Of a stretch of DNA of 64,000 nt, positions 50,921 to 62,007 are shown in pieces. The DNA is taken from assembly GCA_002633005.1 (NCBI GenBank), contig NMRA01000009.1, positions 1,083,661 through 1,147,660 on the forward strand, in the 5' to 3' direction. This DNA comes from Phoronis australis (taxonomy: Eukaryota > Phoronida > Phoronidae). The stretch's first letter is position 1, and each line of letters opens with the position of its first letter. Below the pieces are notes generated by a model. The model ran no database searches, was not told the origin of the DNA, and saw nothing but the letters and a program-made list of their open reading frames with translations. The translations under genes and the position numbers were made by a program.

Positions 50921-52923
50921 CAGGGCTCGACATAACGAGCTGCAGGTCGCATTTGCGACCTGAAATTTGGAAATGCGAGCTGAGATTTTTGTCAGCTTGT
51001 ATCAAGTCGCAAAATGCGACCTGGAATTTCCAACGAATGCGAGCTGAGTTTTTACACTTCTCAAAAGATACCTGGGCAAATACAAAGCAGCTCTTGTTAA
51101 TCCGACCGTTATTTGGTTGTTGCCAAATACAAGTTCAAAAGAACACTAACCGCGAACAGCGCTCCCGATAACTTGTAAGCAAGTGGCGTGAACACGGGAT
51201 ATGCAGAATCGATCTTTGACGCGTTTCATTGGCTAACACTTTCGGCCACTTTTGTAAATTCCCGGATTCGCCAAAGAAAGTTTCGGGCCACTGCTTAACA
51301 CGTGATAAAACTTCACAAAACAACGGTGTTTCTATTAATTCTTAAGCGATCAACTTACTAAACTTTGTGGTGGACAAAAATGTTTATTTTTCACATAAGA
51401 TGTCATTATTACATGTACCAAATATCCACGACAATATACCTGATATCGCACTGCGGCACCGTTAGCGCGCAAGCTGTCCCCGCAGACAATCGTGACTTAA
51501 ACTGAGATGTGCTTCTCCTTTTTATCGTATTAAGACAGCCAAAGTGAAAATGACAACCTTATTAATCGCCAAACGACGGTCACGTCTTTACTTTCAGTTG
51601 CCAAGAAATTCCCAAACCCTTTACTTGTTTCAGGGGCTACGTGCGCGAAATATGATTTGTCTCTCACACGTTGTTGCCAACGTAAAGTGTAGGCCTACTC
51701 CAGCGATTCAAGTGCGTGAACCATAGGCGGATTTAGGGGGGGTCAGGGGGCCGGGCCCCCCTCTCCCTTGGCTTCCGCAAAAAATAAAACAGCAAGAGCG
51801 AAGAGAAATGGTGAGTTTATTAATTAACCCCGGTAATTAAAATTATACGGATGAAAAAAGAATTAAATGTGTGCAGTTTTAGTGTTGGGGGGGGGGGCTC
51901 AAATCCAATTTCAAGTGTCAAATTAGGAACACGGCGCANNNNNNNNNNNNNNNNNNNNNNNNNNNNNNNNNNNNNNNNNNNNNNNNNNNNNNNNNNNNNN
52001 NNNNNNNNNNNNNNNNNNNNNNNNNNNNNNNNNNNNNNNNNNNNNNNNNNNNNNNNNNNNNNNNNNNNNNNNNNNNNNNNNNNNNNNNNNNNNNNNNNNN
52101 NNNNNNNNNNNNNNNNNNNNNNNNNNNNNNNNNNNNNNNNNNNNNNNNNNNNNNNNNNNNNNNNNNNCTTAAATTTTGAGAATTTCCAATTAAGCGCCCA
52201 CAGTTCAAGCTAGCGCCCATCATAGCGCACTACAAACGACCGCGTGTGGTTTAAAATTGACACGCAGCTTATATGGTGTGTGTCACTTTCATTTTACACA
52301 ACTTCAGTTTTCAAAAACGTCTTTTCGCAATATGTAAAAACCAAATCCCGGCTTTGTTTTATACCTCGGAAAGAAAGTTAACACTAGTGACATGCGTGTC
52401 ATTTTGCGACTGACCTATTTTCCTCGTACTTGGAAGGTATTGAAGAGCAAACTCGCGATTACCCGAGTTAGTTAGAATTGTTAACGACTTTGATGACAGC
52501 CAGTAGCAGGCCAGATCTAACAAAATCCCGGACTTTTTCAACGGGCATTTTCTCCCTTTTCACATCGCAAATTTAGCTACTCGAATGCACAAGTCAGTTA
52601 GAGAGCACTGATTCAACTTTCATGCCAGCAACTTGCCTTGCGCTCTAGAGTCTTTCAATGGCGGCCGTGAAGAACAGTAAGGCCGTACCTGCATGAATGA
52701 AGTCAATTTTGAGATCCAAAATTTGTGAGTAATTAACGCTGCAGGTAAGAGCATAATCTAAACATTTTCTCAATGATCTAAAAAATCTATTTTGGAGGGT
52801 AAAAATGGCGGAAAATTTTGCGACCTAGCATTTACGAATGCGAGCTGGATTTTGAAAATGCGACCTGGGATTTTGGCTAGGTCTCAAAATGCGACCTGGC
52901 GATTTTAATAGCGTCGAGCCCTG
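50921..52923. mobile_element. hAT-like element (5-bp TSD), copy 2, inverted
   Basis: Ends CAGGGCTCGAC and GTCGAGCCCTG, with CTGAA on both sides. It is the reverse complement of 45302-47490 over most of its length. A 229-base N run hides the middle, and next to the gap is an insert-like stretch (about 51722-51938) rich in G and C runs that copy 1 lacks. Confidence 0.85.
51939..52167. other. Assembly gap
   Basis: 229 unknown bases inside hAT-like copy 2. Confidence 1.
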
Positions 52924-53065
52924 CTGAATCGTCTCCAGACTTATGGTATGTGTTAATAACTCCATGTGCATACATGCACATCTTTCATTTGATTTTAATT
53001 CCTGTATTTTGAAATTTGTAACTTTTTGTGGGGATGTACTATCACCCCTGTATGCCTGCAGCATC

Positions 53066-55085
53066 CAGGGCGATGTAATTGCCTAGATTGCACCATGCTG
53101 ATAGCACTTGCTGAGATCTATAACCACATACAAAATTACAAAAACATCCCTCCCGCTAGAACAGACATGGTATAGGTAAAACAACTCTCACATAGCATGT
53201 ACAGTGCAAACAAACAAACGCAGACTTCTATCTATCTGTCTATCTGTCTCTCTTGGAGCATTTTACACTCGAAGTCGAAGATTCTGAAGTGGCACATGTT
53301 ACAAATTAAAAGTGTGATGGTGAGGTGTGTATGTATGCGTACAAGAGTAGTGTGAGTGCAGTGCGGTGCAATGTGCATGAAGTGCAATGGTGACTAATGT
53401 GAGAGGAGGGCTGTCTGGAAGTGATCCAGAGATACAGCACCAATGACATGGGCAAGTATGTCAGTGTTCCAGGTAGGCAATGACCATCGCCTCTGTTGGC
53501 CCGAACCAGAGGCGATGCGGCTCCTATAGGCGCTCCATACGCCGGATGCTTTTCGGCAAATTACGCCTCGCACTGGCTAAAGCATGAAAGTCACATTGTT
53601 ATAAATACCTTTTGCGTATAGAGGGACACCTTAGGAGGTAAGCGGTGTGTTTAATTCCTTCCAACTCGAACAAATACTTCCGTTATCAAACTTTTTGTTC
53701 GAGCAGTCACTCGTTCAGTTCCCAAAATCGTGAACTCACCATTTTTATACTGCGCACGCTCCAATTTTTACCGTGCTCGCTAGGTGACGTAACTTCATGA
53801 CCTCAATCTTTAAATATAGGCCAAAGGTGAGCCATTGCGGTCTTGTCAGTCAAATGTTCGTTTCCAAATGCCACCACTTATACTTGTATTAATTGGCGTC
53901 ACTTGAAACTGATTGTATACATGTATTTGATAAAAATAAATGCTGTTGATATGACATTTAATAGTCTTTGTGCACATATTTGACATTTTAGTGTTTAACA
54001 ACACGGCAAATGCACGGCTGGTTCCCGGCAGCATGTACGCAAAGGGTGGGAACTTCAGCTTTCAAAGTTTGCCGGTAGGATCCCCAACTTCTGACATTCG
54101 GCCTTGTTAAAAGAATCTCTTGGCGAGCGCCAAGTGAAAATGTTGAGTTCACGATTTTGGGAACTGAAATAGGGACTGCTCGAAGAAAGTTTTTGTTGCG
54201 TAAATGATGAAATCCTTTATGTTAAGAGTGATTTGTTTTCCCAAATGGTCTTTTGTCTACTTTCTGATGTTTTTTTGCCATGATACGATCTAATAGTACA
54301 TGGGTGACACCCAGCACGGAAAAAAGTGGGGAGCTATAGCCTCCCTCAGCCCCCTGTCACTGTCACGCAAAGATGTGTTGCCCATGTAGTAGTATTCAGG
54401 GGCAGATCTAGGATTTTTAGATAGAAGGGGGGCAGGGCAGAGTATTACACAGGATTTTATCCGTAAGATATTTGCACCCTCAAACTGCCAAATGAAATAT
54501 GGGAGTTTTAGGGGGGCCATGGGCCAGGCCCCCTTCCCCCCCAAATCCACCAATGTGATCTTNGTCATTATTTTATTTTTTACGAAATTATGTAAAAAGG
54601 CAGATATTTTACGCATAATCGTCGCGTTTCAACGGCCATTTTCTCGTCAACCGCTCATCCAATTTTTCTGATTTTTGCACCATTTCATTTCTCACACCAA
54701 GGGCTTTTCAAAAATGTTTGACACATGGGTATTGTAAAAAAATAAAAAAACGTTGTCCTCCCTACAAGAACAATCAATGATTCCATGGCAAACAAAGCCC
54801 GCTGAGGTCATTACTTGCAAAAACTTAAGGATCTCGATAAATAACATGAATTGCATCAAAATCACAAAATAAGCATGAATGCCTTAGACTATGTCATGTA
54901 ATATCATACTACCTGTTTCAATCACTTGATGATATCCAATATGTGGGCCAAATATCGACGAAAGTCCGTCATGGATGCGAACAGCATTACCCGATAAACA
55001 ACGGCGCGCCCTCTAGTGGTCAAGCTGTGTATTACGTATGGAATTTTCCTATGATTTTTGAGTCTTTTGGATATGGCCAAATATG
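53066..55085. other. No gene; scattered repeat fragments
   Basis: Includes a CTATCTGT microsatellite (about 53226-53252), a dispersed repeat (about 53500-53650) with a relative at about 63450-63600 (shared GCCGGATRCTTTTCGGCAAA), and a G/C-run element near 54290-54560 with a lone N at 54563. Confidence 0.6.
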
Positions 55086-55126
55086 GTCAGAACCTAGGCG
55101 TTATGGCATAACGCCTAGGTTCTGAC
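55086..55126. repeat. 41-nt near-perfect palindrome
   Basis: Two 20-nt arms (GTCAGAACCTAGGCGTTATG and its exact complement) around a single G. It sits directly at the left edge of the 1.2-kb repeat at 55127. Confidence 0.97.
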
Positions 55127-56337
55127 AAAGACGCTAACAAGACTATTCACCAAGGCCGCCGCCATTATTGTGTCATGGACCGTGGCGACACCTAGCGGGT
55201 GTGTGTGGGCCGACGAAGTACGCAAGGCATTCACTATTGCCGATCTTAGTTTGTCAAATTCAAAATTGTCAGTGAAGTGTCTTTGTTTAAATATTGAAAA
55301 CAAAAAACACGAGCACTGTAATGGAAAAATACACATAGGCAAAATATAGAGTACACCAAGAAAAAATTTGGGCAGCAAAGGTAATATAAATTACGAGAAA
55401 TAAATCATAAGCAAGAGGGAGACTCAGTAATAAGAGCTGAGCAGATGAAAATAGGTTATTGGAGAATGTGCAGGTACCGAACCTGTAGGATTTTGTCCAG
55501 GGGGGTCAGGAATGTAAAAAACATCAAATGGATCTGCTGAAGAAGAGATAGGAGTGGGGGGTGCCCCTCAACCAACTGAAAGGTTGGGGGCAGAGATAGC
55601 TTTCTTCCCCCAATATTCCAGGTGTTAATATCAATTAATTAACAATTAATTATGTAAGCTTTTAACACACAAACTTTGTTTTAAAATAAAATGGAGAAAT
55701 TAGTAGATCTTTCTTTCAAAAAATTCACATCTTAAAGACGTTCTAGATTCAAGCAGTTGTGTCTGTGCCCATTTACATGAAACTGTCCCAAATATCGACC
55801 CAACAGGGTCATATCCAGGATTTTTTAAAGAGGGGGTCGGATAATGATTTTTTAAGGTGGCCCAAGTCAACAATTTGAAAATTCTAGCATTGATATCACT
55901 ACAATCAAGGAAAATGGGGGGTCCAGACCACTTTGACCTGCCACCCTGGATCTGCCTGTACTCAACTGAGTTGGTAAATCTTTTAGGCATTTTTTGTTCT
56001 TTGCTCACAGTTTTTATATTTTTCTATCATTTTATCTTTATTATGAACTCCTCTTTTGACTTATCATGTTTTATAATAATATAACTAAAAACTGAGCTCT
56101 TAATTCAGTTAAAACATTTAGGGACTTAGTCCTTAAATTAGGTGCATTGCATGAAAAGATCCCTACTTATTTTCAATCATTGAGAATTCAACGTAGAAAA
56201 CTCCCAAAAACGTAGTAGTTTTAGGCAACAGTGGAGTCGCTACTTGGGACTGATTCACTGGACCCCAAGCATCCGTGCCCGATGGTATCTGAAATGGGTA
56301 GCGCATTGGGGTGGGTTGTGGTGAATGAAACTGGAGG
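55127..56337. repeat. 1.2-kb direct repeat, copy 1
   Basis: Matches 60769-62006 with few differences: AAAGACGCTAACAAGACTAT at the left and GAAACTGGAGGCAAGAGGGG at the right. Contains G-run phrases and AATTAATTAACAATTAATTA. ORFs on both strands are repeat-derived. Confidence 0.93.
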
Positions 56338-57373
56338 CAAGAGGGGTACGGGTTCCAAACCTGCAAGAGATGGAATTCCTGCCTGAAGTCCAGTAAACCT
56401 GCCTTGTATGCCCCCATAAAACAGCCAAGATGCCTATTGAATATGCAATCCATTTTGGATATTTTTTACTATGCTTTCCAGCTCTCATAAATCACTCACA
56501 TTTTTAAATCAACTATCAGCAGTTAGTTAAAGGCATATTCAGCCTGCGTTGGCAGGCCAACTTCATAGTAAATAACATAACGACGCCTTATTTCTTGACT
56601 TGATGTTTTAAAACCCATGTCAAAACAAAAATCTAAACAAACAACATCGTCACTGAAGTTTAACAAGTTTCCAAGGTAATACACATACCACCGAAGTGTC
56701 CACAGATGTATGGCTAAATGTGCCTTTAAAAGAACACTTCCTTCACCACTTCCTATGGCAAATAATCAAGTAGGTTACCAAACCATAAACATAATAGTTA
56801 TTATGCACTGAAGTACATATCATGATCATATTATACAGATTATTGATCAACGACAGCCAGGATGTTGACTGTATGGGATCACAAGAAATAATTTAAATAA
56901 GTAATAGCAAATAAACAATAATAAATAATCAAGAATAACAAATATATGATAAAAAACAATAATAAAATTAGTAAATAATAGTAAATATAATTATCTTTTA
57001 GATCTGAATGTATTAAGACTGCAGAACAAAATGAAAAAAGTAATTAGAAGCATCAATGGGCATAGAATAAACTAATCAGTAGTTTCCAAAATCATGCAAA
57101 CAATTTATGACAATTTTCTATATCAGCAATCAAATGCAGGAAACAGTAAAGACACCCAGTCCATCACTGAATGACTGGCAAGAGATTCACGCAGAAATAT
57201 CCTCTGTTTCAATCATGAACATCACCTATCTTAATCATTGAGGAAGCAAAAAAGCATGAGTCACGAATTTTCAATTAACTGTTGCTGCAGCCGTAGGCAG
57301 TGCAAAAAGCACCATTGCTTTTTTTACTGACGGGAGCCGTGATATCTTGCCACATTTGTTTATTGCACGCACA
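56338..57373. other. Nothing recognised
   Basis: AT-rich; includes an AATAATAAAT-type low-complexity stretch at about 56890-57000. No gene supported. Confidence 0.6.
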
Positions 57374-57474
57374 CTCGCTAGACGTGTCTACAGTCCATGG
57401 AACAACAATGTCCACCAGTGGCCGTCCGATGGGATTTCGCTAGGTGGACTGTCTCCCTATCTACGGTCTCTGAT
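57374..57474. repeat. 100-bp dispersed repeat, copy 1
   Basis: Matches 62189-62287 in the same orientation (GTCCATGGAACAACAATG, CCAGTGGCCGTCC, TTTCGCTAGGTG). Confidence 0.85.
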
Positions 57475-57748
57475 AGTAGCACCAAAGATGCTGCAGTTAC
57501 TGGCGCCATGCCTAATCCAACAGCACCACTGACAATTCTCTCTACAGTTACAGGCACAATAGGGACCGCTGGGTGCAGACTTTTCGGCATCCCCACTTGA
57601 CTTACTTTCTCATGCAACTCAACAACTTTCTGAAATGAATGAATACAAAAATACATCTACACATGTTGACTACCTACAACTGTCTACTTGTCCACACCCA
57701 GATTTTTAACAAACAGCCTGGCTCAAGACTCATCCTCTGATTTTCAGC

Positions 57749-57892
57749 AGTCCGCTTTTATATAACTATAGTAAGTAGAGAGATTAGCTTCAAGAAGCAA
57801 TACAATAGATATAACAACATAGTCCGCTTTTTTATAACTATAGTAAGTAGAGAGGGGAGCTTCAGGTAGCAATACAATAGGTATAACAAAAC
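57749..57892. repeat. 72-bp tandem duplication
   Basis: AGTCCGCTTTT, then ATAACTATAGTAAGTAGAGA and AGCAATACAATAG occur twice, 72 bp apart. Confidence 0.9.
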
Positions 57893-58297
57893 CATCAGTC
57901 ATGGAGGATGAAATTATGGTCATTATTAATTATGTCCTATTACCTCACCTAAGAGCTTTACTAAAGCAGCACTGCATGGTGCTCAGCAGATGGGGGTGTT
58001 TCACTGGGCTCACTCGTGGCGTAGCTGTGATCTATTGGCTGGAAAAATATCATTTATATTTCAACAAATACAACATACAGGAAAAATATGTGGCATCAGC
58101 AATATTCTCTATGCAGTGTCACTCACTCTTTCCCATTATTGCAACTAAATAATAACCCTTCGGAGTAATGTTGCTTTGGAATAACACCTGATTGATATAT
58201 TTTTCAAGTAATGACCCTTCGGACTATAGGTCCTTCAAAGTACAATGAATGCCCATCACAGTAAAGACCTAACTAAACCCATACTAGTCTACTGGAC

Positions 58298-58453
58298 CAG
58301 AGCTGTAGTGGGGCGTAGGCGCAAGTAGGCGCAGCCAATCACCTTTTGGCATTTGAAAGTAGCGCCTACGCACCATAAGTTACGTTCAGTGCTCAATGTG
58401 ATACGGTGGGCTTTAGGCGCCTACTTACCTCTAATTTCACCACTACAGCACTG
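58298..58453. mobile_element. 156-bp hAT-type MITE with 8-bp TSD
   Basis: Ends CAGAGCTGTAGTGG and CCACTACAGCACTG, flanked by TACTGGAC and TACTGGAA. Inner halves face each other with GTAGGCGC words. Size, TIR and 8-bp target duplication fit a non-autonomous hAT. Confidence 0.85.
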
Positions 58454-58687
58454 TACTGGAACAAGTTAACATCACAGCATTTCTCCTTAGCAGGTCCTCA
58501 CACTTGCTGTTTATCACCTATCTCTTGGATCTGAATGTATAAACACTGAAGTGAATTGAAGACGTGAAAGAAATTACAGTTTAGATCCAATCATAGAATA
58601 GAAACACAAGTTATCAGTAGGCCCTAAGTCATGAAACACATGCAGGACAATTTCGGTTATAGTTTGATAGGTGGGTCCGTGACTCAA

Positions 58688-58760
58688 AATTCATTTGAAA
58701 ACCAGTTACTACCACTGAATAACGGGCGTAGTTTATTGGGAGTAACTGGCTCTAAAATCA
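58688..58760. repeat. Short foldback, relative of 41032-41085
   Basis: GAAAACCAGTTACTACCACTG and a near-complement CAGTGG-less right half (AGTAACTGGCTCTAAAA) around a short centre; diverged and in opposite orientation to the copy in SLC16 intron 2. Confidence 0.55.
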
Positions 58761-58831
58761 AGTACTTAGTACTCATCATCCCGGTGTCGCGTGAAATTTC
58801 TTCCCCGTGAAATTTCTTCCCAATCCGACTT

Positions 58832-58843
58832 TGCGCATGCGCA
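58832..58843. promoter_or_regulatory. NRF1-type palindrome
   Basis: TGCGCATGCGCA is a perfect NRF1 consensus. Around it GTGAAATTTCTTCCC occurs three times (about 58792, 58807, 58878). No adjacent gene was found, so a promoter role is unproven. Confidence 0.4.
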
Positions 58844-59164
58844 GATTGGCCAGGTTGGCATCCGGTCTTGAGAGCGTGAAATTTCTTCCCAGGGCACTTC
58901 TGTACCCTACTGTGAGACAGTTGAGTCGTTATCTGCTACGAACACGAATATTCCAGACGTTTTTTTTTGCAAAGGTGCCGATGATCTCAAGTACACTGTG
59001 AGAGCACAGGCACCTTTAAGTAGCCCTCTAGCAGATGAAAAGTCACATGGGTAGAGGTCACCTACTCTGACATGATTAGAGGTCACCTACTTGACCTCCC
59101 TGCGCGCGCACAGACTCCAATACTTCCGGTGGTGTAGTGGGGAAACCAAGCGTGGCCTTTTCGC

Positions 59165-60121
59165 GTACCCGCTCATCCAAAACCTATTACGGCAAACAGA
59201 TGGCGCTTCTCATCAATCACGTGTCATTTTATCGCTCAAATAAGACTGTCTGCCAGCACCTTGACCTACATTCTGCTGCTGCTGACCGTAGCCACAGGTC
59301 ACGAGAGTTCATGAACCAGACAGTGTATGTCCTGATGAGTGGCGAATTTGTGTGGAAAAGAAATCTTTGTGTCCGACATTCCATGTTTAAAACCCCATTT
59401 GTAATAACTATTTATAACATATAATTAAGATGAAAGGGTTAATAATCAACGCTGTTGTGGTTGCTCGGCCTAAACGCTGGGGTAAAATATATATTCAATG
59501 AGCGTGACCATGGTGAGGCTACTAAACCGGGCCCGGCCACTTTAACGCCCGGCGAGATTTTGGCAACTCAACAACCATAATTTTAATTAGGTTGAAATAT
59601 AACCACTATATTTTTTAAATTATGCTTGAATTCTACATGGTGATATACATTTTGGGTTTTATTCTCTTGCGATATTTTCTTTTTCGTTCAGTGTCTCGTT
59701 AGCCAACAACACTGAGCCCAGCAGACCGGACTAGCCGTGGCACGGCACGGCAGCTGATGGTTCACCAAGTAGAAACGTCTGTAATATTTTATGTTCTATC
59801 AACACTAAGGCAAAAGAGAGTGGTTTCAACTTATATAGTATCTATTTAACGAACTGAACCATGCACTAGGAACATGTTGGTGGCCATGATTAATAACAGC
59901 TGACGGTATAAACAAAGAGTGAAGCACTGAGCTCATCATTTCACGTTGTCACAACGGCGATGTGACGTCAGCAGCTGTAGAATGTAGGTCAAGGTGCTGG
60001 GTCAAGATTCAGTTCACACAAGAATGTCACCTGACTGTAAGCATGCAGCGCTGCCTGTTAGTAAAGCAGCATTGCATCCAGCGCCATCTGTTTGCCGTAA
60101 AGGTTTTGGATGAGCGGGTAC
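59165..60121. mobile_element. Inverted-end element, about 950 bp
   Basis: GTACCCGCTCATCCAAAACC and GGCAAACAGATGGCGCT at the left are mirrored at the right end. A second inner pair (CACCTTGACCTACATTCT) lies at 59258 and 59995. No transposase is visible. Flanks show CTTTTCGC and CTTTTGCT, not a clean target duplication. Confidence 0.75.
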
Positions 60122-60768
60122 CTTTTGCTTTCAGCTTCATTTTTCAGTTTCATTATTTGAACCTTTTTATGAATTTAAAGTTTTCGTCTCTTGACTTTAC
60201 ACGTACAGCAGCAGGATTTTGAGTTGGGGGAGGGGGACAGGGGCAGAGTATTTTGCTCGTCAGCTATATATTCGGTGCTACAGTTTTCCTAAAATGACTG
60301 TTGTTGTGGGTGGCCTACCTAGGCTAATGGTAATGGCTATTAGCGGCTATTAGCCCATTTCTTCCACAAAATATTTCGTAAAAAATCTTCAGAATCCAGC
60401 ACAGTATACAAGATAATTATCACAACATGTTTCGTATACATTACTGGTGATGTTTTCCTTGACTCGTTAGCTTTGAAATGCGGAGTTTGATGAAAACAGA
60501 GAGATTTAAACAGCTGTAAATCCATCGACATTCTTTTACTGGAACTCGCCATGTTGGTGAACTAGTTTGACCTATTATACAACTGACCAATAGAATGCCT
60601 TGTTTCTTGAAATCGGAACAGCCAATGATATTGCAAGAATGCGGATGGAAAAGTGTCCTGTAGCAGACCCCAACCAATCTCGAGGGTCTGTGCAGGAGAC
60701 TAAGGCCACCTGTTGGTTGAAAAAGTTGGAGACGTTGTCTGCTTATTTTCACCGGTTACTTGCACCAA
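60122..60768. other. Nothing recognised
   Basis: Overlapping ORFs on both strands, with no domain that I recognise and no good splice context. Confidence 0.5.
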
Positions 60769-62006
60769 AGACGCTAACAAGACTATTCACCAAGGCCGCC
60801 GCCATTATTGTGTCATGGACCGTGGCGACACCTAGCGGGTGTGTGTGGGCCAACGAAGTACGCAAGGCATTCACTATAGCCGATCGTAGTTTGCCAAATT
60901 CAAAATTGTCAGTGAAGTGTCTTTGTTTAAAATATTGAAAACAAAAAACACGAGCACTGTAATGGAAAAATACACATAAGCAAAATATAGAGTAAACCAA
61001 GAAAAAATTTGGGCAGCAAAGGTAATATAAATTACGAGAAATAAATAATAAGCAAGAGGGAGACTCAGTAATAAGAGCTGAGCTGATGAAAGTAGGTTAT
61101 TGGAGAATGTGCAGGTACCGAACCTGTAGGATTTTGTCCAGGGGGGTCAGGAATGTAATAAACATCAAATGGATCTGCTGAAGAAGAGATAGGAGTGGGG
61201 GCTGCCCCTCAACCAATTGAAAGGTTGGGGGCAGAGATAGCTTTCTTCCCCCAATATTCCAGGTGTTAATATCAATTAATTAACAATTAATTATGTAAGC
61301 TTTTAGCACACAAACTTTGTTTTAAAATGAAATGGAGAAATTAGTAGATCTTTCTTTCGAAAATTCACATCTTAAAGACGTTCTAGATTCAAGCAGTTGT
61401 GTCTGTGCCCATTTACATAAAACTGTCCCAAATATCGACCCAACAGGGTCATATCCAGGATTTTTTAAAGGGGGAGGGGGGTCGGATAATGATTTTTTAA
61501 GAAAGGTGGCCCAAGTCAACAATTTGAAAATTCTAGCATTGATATCACTACAATCAAGGAAAATGGGGGGTCCAGACCCCTTTAACCTGCCACCTTGGAT
61601 CTGCCTGTACTCAACTGAGTTGGTAAATCTTTTAGGCATTTTTTTGTTCTTTACTCACAGTTTTTATATTTTTCTATCATTTTATCTTTATTATGAACTC
61701 CTCTTTTGACTTATGTTGTTTTATAATAATATAACTAAAATCTGAGCTCTTAATTCAGTCAAAACATTTAGGGACTTAGTCCTTAAATTAGGTGCATTGC
61801 ATGAAAAGATCCCACCCTACTTATTTTCAATCAATGAGAATTCAACGTAGAAAACTCCCAAAAACGTAGTAGTTTTAGGCAACAGTGGAGTCGCTACTTG
61901 GGACTGATTCACTGGACCCCAAGCATCCGTGCCCGATGGTATCTGAAATGGGTAGCGCATTGGGGTGGGTTGTGGTGAATGAAACTGGAGGCAAGAGGGG
62001 TATGGG
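60769..62006. repeat. 1.2-kb direct repeat, copy 2
   Basis: Partner of 55127-56337. It ends at the lone N (62007), inside the shared sequence GGGTA(C/T)GGG, so its true right end is not seen. Confidence 0.93.
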
Positions 62007-62007
62007 N

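Larger units (their letters stand above)
50375..53065. repeat. Dispersed repeat X, inverted copy, split by a transposon
   Basis: 50375-50920 and 52924-53065 together match the reverse complement of 7484-8150. The hAT-like element between them removes nothing except for the duplicated CTGAA. Confidence 0.78.

Noticed and set aside
51722-51790. GC-rich stretch beside the N gap as a CpG-island promoter
   Set aside because: It is a run of G and C tracts like those at 54.4-54.5 and 55.5 kb, typical of a dispersed repeat, with few CpG.
57378-57656. Minus-strand ORF and a 24-nt microexon (57606-57629, KVVELHEK) with good splice sites
   Set aside because: Part of the ORF is the 100-bp dispersed repeat and no partner exons are visible; a chance pair of splice sites is likely.
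60441-60938. Overlapping 100-residue ORFs on both strands
   Set aside because: No domain, no codon pattern, and the right part belongs to the 1.2-kb direct repeat.
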